Shown piece by piece: positions 32,231 to 38,300 of a stretch of 38,300 nt of DNA. Position 1 is the first letter of the stretch; every line of letters begins with the position of its first letter. Origin of the DNA: Caloramator proteoclasticus DSM 10124 (GTDB lineage: Bacteria > Bacillota > Clostridia > Clostridiales > Caloramatoraceae); the NCBI RefSeq assembly GCF_900129265.1, contig NZ_FQVG01000022.1, positions 1 through 38,300 of the forward strand, given 5' to 3'. Position numbers and translations under genes: made by a program. A model generated the notes under the pieces. It was not told where the DNA came from. It was given only the letters and a program-made list of their open reading frames with translations, and searched no databases.

Positions 32231-33103
32231 GTGTTACTACAAAATAATAATTTTTATCCATTATTTTCAGAAGAATATGTTTCCTATTTATATGATGAAG
32301 AAAATGGTCGAAGGTATTTAATATCAAAACAATATAGATCACTAGATAAATTAGTTTTAAATAGAGAAGGTAAAATTATACTTGATAATTGCAATGGAAA
32401 AAATACTATAGCAGATATAATCAAAAAACTTGGAGAAATTTATCCTGAAGTTCCATATGAAACACTAAATAATGATGTTAATAATTTATTATTTACGTGT
32501 TGGAGAATTGGTATAATTCAGTGGCTAAACTTAGATATAAATTTATCTAGTCCATATCATGACCTATTTAATAATACTATTGATAATTATACATGCAGTA
32601 TATTATCAGGTGAGAATTTAATAAAAATTTTTTCGCAAACTAATAATTTAAAGTGTAAAAATAAGTATATACCAGCTTTTGTTTTTAATGAAAATACATT
32701 GAGAGATTATTCATTTTATAATATAGAGCAATATTGTGCAATAACACATATAGACAAGCTTGTGATGCTGTTTGGAATATCACGTAAAAATAGTAAGAGC
32801 CTAACTGTAGAAATAAATTTTTATTATTTAGATGAAGAACATTTGGATAAAAAGGAATCATTATCAAATTTCATCCAGTGGGCAATTGAAGTATTTTCGA
32901 AATTTTCAAATACAAGATTCAATTCTATTGAAGCTACAGCACTAAAAAATGATATCCATTCTCAGAAAATAATAGAAGGATTTGGGTTTAAAAAAGTTGG
33001 TGAATTAAAATCAGAAATATTTGAAGAAAACGAAAATAACTTTTTAGATCTTTGCATATATAGAAAAAACATTAAATACGATAAGGCATTTAAAACTAAT
33101 TAG
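32231..33103 (+). CDS. PqqD/RRE-GNAT fusion protein
   Basis: A 290-aa protein with AGGGAGGG before GTG 32231; an overlapping ATG at 32229 is out of frame. Residues about 25-100 (LISKQYRSLDKLVLNREGKI, then a helical segment ending WRIGIIQW) look like a PqqD-type RiPP recognition element, which binds leader peptides and presents them to the radical SAM enzyme. The C-terminal ~160 residues look like a GNAT acetyltransferase (AITHIDKLVMLFGIS, FNSIEATALKNDIHSQKIIE and GFGFKKVGEL). The fusion suggests leader-guided acetylation or a scaffold role. The domains are recognised from pattern; the reaction is inferred. Confidence 0.75.
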   Translation: MLLQNNNFYPLFSEEYVSYLYDEENGRRYLISKQYRSLDKLVLNREGKIILDNCNGKNTIADIIKKLGEIYPEVPYETLNNDVNNLLFTCWRIGIIQWLNLDINLSSPYHDLFNNTIDNYTCSILSGENLIKIFSQTNNLKCKNKYIPAFVFNENTLRDYSFYNIEQYCAITHIDKLVMLFGISRKNSKSLTVEINFYYLDEEHLDKKESLSNFIQWAIEVFSKFSNTRFNSIEATALKNDIHSQKIIEGFGFKKVGELKSEIFEENENNFLDLCIYRKNIKYDKAFKTN

Positions 33104-33141
33104 TTTCAAATAAAATTTTAGAAGAGAGGAGGTGAAGTTAA

Positions 33142-33330
33142 ATGAATAGTTATAGTACGCCTATGATAACGCAGGTTAATAGTGTAGAGACTGAAGCTAT
33201 AAAACCAGGAGTAGCAGTGCCAGTAATTGCAATATATGCGTTAGCTCTTACTACGGTTGCAGCTTCTGTGCAGTTTGCGGTTCAAATGGCAGCGGTGATG
33301 TGGAATGCTACTTGGGTATGGAATTACTAA
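33142..33330 (+). CDS. RiPP precursor peptide with aromatic C-terminus
   Basis: A 62-aa peptide with GAGGAGGTGA before ATG 33142. The probable leader (residues 1-23, MNSYSTPMITQVNSVETEAI then KPG) is polar and acidic. The rest is a hydrophobic stretch (VAVPVIAIYALALTTVAASV) ending in MWNATWVWNY, with three Trp and one Tyr among the last nine residues. It has no Cys, so it is not a sactipeptide, ranthipeptide or lanthipeptide. The repeated W-N-x and W-x-W spacing suits radical SAM aromatic crosslinking (cyclophane style), but this is inference. It sits between the PqqD-GNAT gene and the exporter, as precursors do. It is not a family I can name. Confidence 0.8.
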   Translation: MNSYSTPMITQVNSVETEAIKPGVAVPVIAIYALALTTVAASVQFAVQMAAVMWNATWVWNY

Positions 33331-33342
33331 GTTGAGATTATT

Positions 33343-33383
33343 AGAAATGGGATAAGAATAATTACATTCATTATCCTATTTCT
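33343..33383 (+). terminator. Intercistronic hairpin after the precursor gene
   Basis: AGAAATGGGATAA (33343-33355) pairs with TTATCCTATTTCT (33371-33383) with one wobble and a 15-nt loop. It sits 13 bp after the precursor stop. It probably acts as a partial terminator or stabiliser that raises precursor mRNA over the exporter. Confidence 0.7.
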
Positions 33384-33406
33384 ATACATTTTAGGATGTG
33401 ATATAG

Positions 33407-35061
33407 TTGATCGAAAATAATAAGAAAATATTAAAGTATTTTTTAAAGTATAAATATATGTATCTATTGTTGCTCATATGCATCGTTATAAATTCAATCG
33501 TTAGTAATGTGACAATGCTCTTAACAAAAAACATTATTGATAAATCTTTAATTGGTCTAGATAAAACATATCTTATTGATGGACTAGTAATGTTTATAGT
33601 GATATACATAATAAGTATTGTTGCCTATAACATAATATCAATCTTAAATGTTACTATTGAACAAAAGATATTGATAGATTTAAGGTCAAAAGTATTTAGG
33701 AAAATACTATTAAAAGAATTTTCATTTTTTATGGAAAAAAATGTAGGAGAAATAATTTACAGACTTATTAATGAATTGAGTGATATTATTACTTTTTTAA
33801 TTAATACTTGTATTAAAACTATTATATCATTGGGTAATATTATATTTTTTATCATAATGCTTTTTTTGTTAGATATTGAAATTGCAAGTATTACTGTTTT
33901 ATTTGTATTAATATTTTGTATATTTTTGTATATTACTGGAAGAAAATTTCTAAGATATGAAAAAAAAATAATTACTGAGTTCACAGAAACTAATAATATA
34001 ATTACTGATATTTTAAGCAATATAAAAACAATTCTATATATGAGGATTCAAAATTATAGTAATAAAAAATTTTTAGAACAATTAAAAAAAATAGATTTAT
34101 TATAAATAACTTCACAAAATTTAAAGTGCTATTGAATACGATTCTTACTATTATAAGTTATTTGCCAATGATGGTAATTTGGATATATGGTGGTTTTAAA
34201 GTAATAAATGGATTAATGACAGCAGGAACATTAATAGCGTTATGGGGATATTATCAGCAACTAATGATTCATATAGAGAGCCTAAAAAGTTTTAATTCTG
34301 AATATCAGAGATTTAAAGTAAACATGAATAGATTAAATGAAATAGTTGATTTTGAAAAAATAGATGAATTACAACAAGATATTAAATTAAATCAAATAAA
34401 TGTTGAAAATATTGTTGTGTCTAATGTATCATTTAGTTATAATGGAAAATGCATTATAAGTGATTTCTCAGAAGTTTTTCAAAAAGGAGATATAGTTGGA
34501 ATATACGGTGAAAATGGAAGTGGGAAAAGTACGTTAATAAATATTTTTAGTGGTTTTTGTAAGCCGGATGAAGGAATTATTAAAATAAATAATATTGATA
34601 TTTCAGAACTTAAAGTTCACGAACTAAAAGATATTCTTTCGATAGTTCCACAAGATATACAATTATTTTCAACAACTGTATTAGATAATATATGTTTAGA
34701 TTCTAAAATTAGTATTGATGAAGTTTTGAGTTTATCTAATAAAATTGGGTTTAAAGGAATTAATGAACAGTTTCTGAATAGAGTAGTATTAAATAAAGGC
34801 GCAAATTTATCTGGAGGTCAGAAACAAAAAATAGCAATACTTAGGGCTTTGATTCGTAATCCGAGTATATTAATTCTTGATGAAGCAACTTCTTCTCTTG
34901 ATTTTGATTCTAAAGAAAAATTTTACGCATATATAAATACAATTAGAGACTCAATTATTTGTTTTATAATTTCACATGAAAAAGAAAGCATTAGCTTGAC
35001 AAAAAAAATAGAATTAAAATTGAATAAAGAAAGGTTGTGTAAAGTAAAGATGAAAAAATAG
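33407..35061 (+). pseudogene. ABC exporter (membrane plus ATPase domain), frameshifted
   Basis: A peptide/lipid exporter half-transporter of about 550 aa, read in two frames. The first part (TTG 33407 to TAA 34103-34105) has about five membrane spans. The second, in the next frame, is open by 34111 (NNFTKFKVLLNTILTIISY) and gives the last span and the ATPase. That ATPase has Walker A YGENGSGKST, signature LSGGQKQKIAILRAL, Walker B ILILDEATSSLD and the switch His in FIISHEKES. A one-base indel near 34096-34108 separates them. No C39 peptidase domain is present, so leader removal would need another enzyme. It is the likely exporter of the 62-aa peptide if functional. Either the gene is dead or the read has an indel. 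Confidence 0.85.
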
Positions 35062-35164
35062 CGTAGCTACATGTATAATTACACAATATTGTTCAGTTTT
35101 TCTTTAAAATTTAAAAAAATTGATTTAGAAAGCTTGTTTTAAACAAAAAATGGCATGCCGAAGG

Positions 35165-35199
35165 CACCTACAGAAATACTATTTTAAAAATTGTAGGTG
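35165..35199. repeat. 8-bp inverted repeat downstream of the IS transposase
   Basis: CACCTACA (35165-35172) pairs with TGTAGGTG (35192-35199) across a 19-nt loop. It lies between the ABC gene and the transposase stop. It may be a terminator for both genes or part of the insertion sequence end, which I could not delimit. Confidence 0.5.
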
Positions 35200-35227
35200 T
35201 GTAAATAGAATATATTATCTTTTAAAT

Positions 35228-36268
35228 TTAAGCAGATAGAAGCCAGTTACTAATATCTTTTTCATTAACTGTTATTCCAGCAACTTGTGCAGGAGTTAGG
35301 TTATTTAATGCATAGTGAGGTCTTAAAAAATTGTAATGAAAAATAAACATGGCTATCAGAGTATTTGCACTTTCAAATGATTTGAAGCCTCGTTTACGCT
35401 TATACCAATCTTTGAAAGTATCATTAAAAGCTTCTATCAAGTTGTTGGATATGTCATCTTTAAATGATTGAACTTTAATATGCCTAGAAGTATTAAAGAT
35501 AGTTTTAGTTGCTAGATTGTATGAGCCAAGTCTATCAGTGACAATAGCTGATGGACATCCAAATTTACTTGCAGAATTAAACAATGCGAAAGCTTGAGAA
35601 GCATCTCTTGAAGGAGATAAATTAAAGCCTAGAACCATTCTGGTTTCTGAATCAATAATTAGCCAAAGATAATGTTTTTCACCATTAATAAAAACGACAG
35701 TTTCGTCAGCATGCCATTCATCAGAAGTACCTAAATCGAGATTTTTAGTAAGCCTATCGGCTATATTGAGGAAAATAGGAGCAAATTTTTTACACCAAGA
35801 TGCAATTGTTACATGAGAGACTTTTATATCATAAGTTAACTTGAAGAATTGTGACATTCTTCGAGTAGAAGAACCATTTAGATAGTAAAGATTAAGTGCA
35901 GTAATAATTAAAAATAAAGGGAAACGCATTCTTTTAAAATCTATTTTTCCTTTAATTAATTCACAAGATGCAGACTGGATTTTGTTAGGTTTTGCAACAT
36001 ATATAGAATGGTTACATTTTTTAGAGTTGCAAGTAAAATGAGAGTAGTACTCATAATCGTGATGCAAATAAGTTCCACTGCCACAAACAGGACAACGAGG
36101 GTACCCTCTCAAGATACGATTTTTCTTTCTAGAACAATCATCCAGAGTAAACTGACGTCTGCATTCCTTACATTGATATTTTTGATTACCTGCCTTATCT
36201 TTACCAAAGCGATAAAGGTTATGACTATGGCATCTTGGACATGTAATTTTATTCACTAATTTGCACAT
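35228..36268 (-). mobile_element. IS6-like DDE transposase with two zinc ribbons
   Basis: An intact 346-aa transposase. It has two N-terminal zinc ribbons (CPRCHSHNLYRFGKDKAGNQ with CKEC, then CPVCGS with CNSKKC) and a helix-turn-helix region (RRMSQFF...VSHVTIASWCKKF). The IS240/IS6-type DDE core shows Asp in WHADETVVFING, Asp in IVTDRLGSYN and Glu in NLIEAFNDTFKDW. It is larger than classical IS6 enzymes because of the ribbons. AAGGAGAG precedes ATG 36268. I could not define exact element ends or a target duplication; a 16-bp inverted repeat lies at 36269-36338. It separates the peptide exporter from the membrane protein at 36389, so it may have split one operon. Confidence 0.85.
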
Positions 36269-36338
36269 AATTTCATCTCTCCTTCGGAGGTATTTTTGGT
36301 GTTGCTATATTTAAGATACTCTAAGGAGGGATGAAATT
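36269..36338. repeat. 16-bp inverted repeat beside the transposase start
   Basis: AATTTCATCTCTCCTT (36269-36284) and AAGGAGGGATGAAATT (36323-36338) match with one mismatch. The inner arm includes the transposase ribosome binding site. It may be part of the element end or an autoregulatory site. Confidence 0.6.
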
Positions 36339-36388
36339 CAAATATCATATAACTTAACAGAACTTAAAGAAATTGGAGGAGATGCATT

Positions 36389-36739
36389 ATGAATTCGACA
36401 GAAATAGCAGTACTTGTTTTATTTTCAATTTTTGGATTTTTTAATATGCTTATTGGCAATATAATTAAGAAAAAAAAATATGTAGAAATAATTTCTGGAT
36501 ATGATCCTAAATATGACGATAAGGATTATATAGCTAATTTATTTGGCACAAATATGTTCATATTAGGGTGTATCGAAATTTTTACTTCAATTATATATAC
36601 AGCAATAATATTATTATCAGAAGACAAAAATATGCCCATATATTTTACTATTGCAAATTTATTAATGCTATTTTTTATATGTTTTAAAATGTATTATAAT
36701 ATGAGTAAGGATAGAAAAAGAAGGCGCAAGAATGTTTGA
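36389..36739 (+). CDS. DUF3784-like small membrane protein
   Basis: A 116-aa protein with TTGGAGGAG before ATG 36389. Three membrane spans (about 6-26, 53-75 and 84-104) surround a cytoplasmic loop with IISGYDPKYDDKDY. That loop recalls the GY(N/D) motif of DUF3784 proteins, small membrane proteins often near bacteriocin and antibiotic genes. The tail is strongly basic (SKDRKRRRKNV). It is on the same strand as the peptide cluster and separated from it only by the insertion sequence. It could be the cluster's immunity protein. The family call is moderate; the role is inferred. Confidence 0.6.
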   Translation: MNSTEIAVLVLFSIFGFFNMLIGNIIKKKKYVEIISGYDPKYDDKDYIANLFGTNMFILGCIEIFTSIIYTAIILLSEDKNMPIYFTIANLLMLFFICFKMYYNMSKDRKRRRKNV

Positions 36740-36870
36740 AAGTAACTTTTTATAAATCTATTTTATTTTAAAATAATTGTAAGCGTCAAAATTTTAGTAC
36801 CTTTAATAACTTCAAAAATAGCATTAAAATATCCTAGTAAGGCAATTTATTAAGCTTTACTAGGATTAAT

Positions 36871-37314
36871 TTATTTCCTATCTTTAATTTTCATGTTTTC
36901 AAGGATCTTATTAGACCAAGGCATAAGATTATCTAAGCTTTCGCTATCGGATACATCTATCTTTGATAGATTATCAAATAAATAAACCAAATACCTTTCT
37001 ACAACTAATTTATTAGCCTTGGTAGTTTCAACAATACTATAAATATTGCTACATGCAGTTGCGCCTTTAGCCGTATTTGCAAACAAGAAGTTTTTTCTTC
37101 TTATAACAAAAGGCTTAATTGCTCTTTCAGCAGCATTATTATCAACTTCTAGGGAACCATCTAATAATACATTTTTTAATCCTGGTAAATGCTTTTTAGC
37201 ATAATCAAGTGCTTTACCAAGCGGACTTCTTGGAAGAGCATCTTTTATTTCTCTTTCAACATAATCAATAAAATTATCTAGAATTGGAGTTAATTTTTCA
37301 GTTCTTAATATCAC
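36871..37314 (-). pseudogene. C-terminal fragment of an IS66 transposase
   Basis: A 147-codon remainder of a transposase normally about 500 aa. RSPLGKALDYAKKHLPGLKN, LEVDNNAAERAIKPFVIRRK, NFLFANTAKGATACSNIYSI and VETTKANKLVVERYLVYLFD are the conserved IS66 C-terminus (DDE_Tnp_IS66 with its Glu-containing NNxAERAI). The N-terminal zinc, helix-turn-helix and first DDE residues are absent, and no upstream IS66 open frames are seen. There is no ribosome binding site at the nominal GTG start. It is an inert relic. Confidence 0.88.
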
Positions 37315-37691
37315 GTACCTTTATGAAGGTGAAATTCTTGCATATATACATATATATTTGTTTCTTTTTTTAGTGGGGGGGTTCACCTTTTCGCAAAATA
37401 ACTAATTCTGCGTATTATTATCATCTTTCTATCAAAACACACGTTGAGTGCGTAGTATTGATGTCAAGGGTGGATAAATAGAAGGCTCAAAATGCTTATA
37501 AATAAAGGGGTTCCAGACATTGATCCTTTCTTTCGGCTGTTCTGCCTGAGATGATAATGTCAGGAAGCCCTTATTTTTGTTGTTTGCGGGAACATATCTA
37601 TAGCCCTGAAAGTGATAGGGTTGAGTTGACAGGTTAGATAACGGGCTTTTTTTCATAGGGTTGAGGAGACAGGATAGATGTTTAATTTAGC
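37315..37691. other. Non-coding stretch between IS66 remnant and DUF4357 gene
   Basis: No gene is supported. AAGGTGAA (37326) and TTCACCTT (37383) form an inverted repeat close to the IS66 break. A near-repeat GGGTTGAG(N2)GACAGG occurs at 37618 and 37658. AGCCC (37602) with GGGCT (37643) followed by T7 is terminator-like on the plus strand. Confidence 0.45.
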
Positions 37692-38300
37692 TCAATTACC
37701 TTCACTGTTTTCTATTTCTTTCAATGATACCCCATCTTTTGTTTTCCATTGTGTTAGTCCGTTTACGTTACCACCAATGACAAAAGCAGCTGCATATGAT
37801 GGACTATGGAATAAGATATTTTCTTGAAGTATTCCATTTTCATCTATTTTGGCTTTTTGCCTGCGTTCTTTAATACCAGGCGGAATACTTTCAGAATCTA
37901 TCGTTTCAATATGACTACCTTGTAAAACTACAAAACCTTCGTTTGTTCGCTTACAACTTGCCTCGATAATTTTGCCACTTTTTCGACTTTTTCGTTTTAG
38001 AAAGAGTAGCAATTCTTCAGGAGTCTCAACATTAATTGTTATTTTAGGCTTATCTATGAGGGGTTCAAATAATTTGTGACCAAGAGCACCCATAACAATT
38101 TTGGCATAATCAATGAATTCTTCAAGTTCACTTTCCTTTTCTTCAGTTATATTACCTTGAGTGGGTTCAATTTCGTTTTTAAGAATATAGCGATTTGCTT
38201 CTTTAGCAAGAGTGCAAAATCGATTTTCAAGATAGCTTATCTCTGTAGGGCCAAATGAATTATTAGATGTAGTAAATACAACAGCCTCTGTCCAATAATC
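37692..38300 (-). CDS. DUF4357 protein, probably a GIY-YIG nuclease family member (5' end outside window)
   Basis: The frame is open from the stop at 37692-37694 to the window edge (at least 202 codons). The interior Met at 38093 is not the start, since the upstream frame continues DYWTEAVVFTTSNNSFGPTE, ISYLENRFCTLAKEANRY and NITEEKESELEEFIDYAKIV. The C-terminus (NEGFVVLQGSHIETIDSESI, ILFHSPSYAAAFVIGGNVNG, LTQWKTKDG) is a DUF4357 domain. Such C-termini commonly follow an N-terminal GIY-YIG nuclease domain, which would lie beyond 38300. They are proposed DNA-acting or defence-type proteins. The DUF4357 call is good; the GIY-YIG part is unseen. Confidence 0.83.
   Translation of the reverse strand, partial: DYWTEAVVFTTSNNSFGPTEISYLENRFCTLAKEANRYILKNEIEPTQGNITEEKESELEEFIDYAKIVMGALGHKLFEPLIDKPKITINVETPEELLLFLKRKSRKSGKIIEASCKRTNEGFVVLQGSHIETIDSESIPPGIKERRQKAKIDENGILQENILFHSPSYAAAFVIGGNVNGLTQWKTKDGVSLKEIENSEGN

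Noticed and set aside
36008-36259. Plus-strand frame inside the IS transposase
   Set aside because: It is the antisense shadow of the zinc-ribbon coding region of the transposase; no start site.
35163-36306. Imperfect terminal repeats for the IS6-like element (GGCACCTACAGAAATA vs AGCAACACCAAAAATA)
   Set aside because: Only about 11 of 16 positions match and no target duplication is visible, so exact ends were not assigned.
37432-37656. 74-codon minus-strand frame (starting MKKSPLSNLSTQPYHFQ)
   Set aside because: No ribosome binding site, and it lies across repeats and a terminator-like dyad between the IS66 relic and the DUF4357 gene. No family is recognised.

Overview
The window is AT-rich, Gram-positive-type DNA with strong purine-rich ribosome binding sites, frequent GTG/TTG starts and Clostridium-like families (WapA/Rhs wall protein, clostridial phage tail, holin and amidase genes, tandem large serine recombinases). 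A Clostridium sensu stricto chromosome is the best guess. No ribosomal or other taxonomic marker is present, so this is inference. Almost everything here is accessory: stacked mobile elements, toxin loci and a peptide cluster, several of them decaying.

Layout. (1) 1-330: debris, including the last ~44 codons of a large serine recombinase, then a terminator. (2) 494-9552: a polymorphic-toxin locus. A full-length secreted Rhs/YD-repeat protein (1882 aa) and a candidate immunity gene are followed by two promoterless 'orphan' cassettes. Each cassette repeats the 3' Rhs core nearly identically, then carries a different C-terminal tip and a different small downstream gene. One orphan tip looks like the polymorphic toxin type 44 family. 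(3) 9742-18025: a compact integrative element. It has a DUF6076-like gene divergent from a tiny HTH protein, a PrimPol-DUF927 replication protein, an ACTGGTAA iteron field, a GC-rich cos-like patch, an HTH/zinc protein and two tandem large serine recombinases. (4) 18211-19260: a small cassette with a glycine-rich beta-type protein, a DUF4176 protein (a family associated with type VII secretion) and a membrane protein. (5) 19261-20562: a 1.3-kb non-coding scar zone with terminators, short repeats and a two-repeat CRISPR-like unit. (6) 20563-21009: a solitary Vsr endonuclease gene followed by a long hairpin. (7) 21298-27363: the tail-to-lysis end of a prophage, with a 5'-truncated tail gene, two tail/fibre genes, a frameshifted holin, an HNH endonuclease and an amidase interrupted at its catalytic His. 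(8) 27464-30029: a second tandem pair of serine recombinases. (9) 30560-35061: a RiPP-type cluster with a radical SAM enzyme, a broken GNAT-like gene, a PqqD-GNAT fusion, a 62-aa precursor and a frameshifted ABC exporter. (10) 35228-38300: an IS6-like transposase, a small membrane protein, an IS66 remnant and the 3' part of a DUF4357 gene running off the window.

How the parts work together. The Rhs locus has the architecture of a tip-switching contact-dependent weapon: recombination between the near-identical core repeats could put either orphan tip on the secreted protein while its adjacent gene protects the cell. The 9.7-18 kb element has a regulator, an initiator, a candidate origin and an integrase pair, enough for an autonomously replicating integrative element or phage satellite. 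The peptide cluster encodes a precursor ending in an aromatic stretch and its likely modifying enzymes. However, its exporter and one accessory gene are broken as read here, so it is either decaying or affected by indel errors. Short indels recur between 26 and 35 kb, so raw-read verification matters before calling these genes dead.
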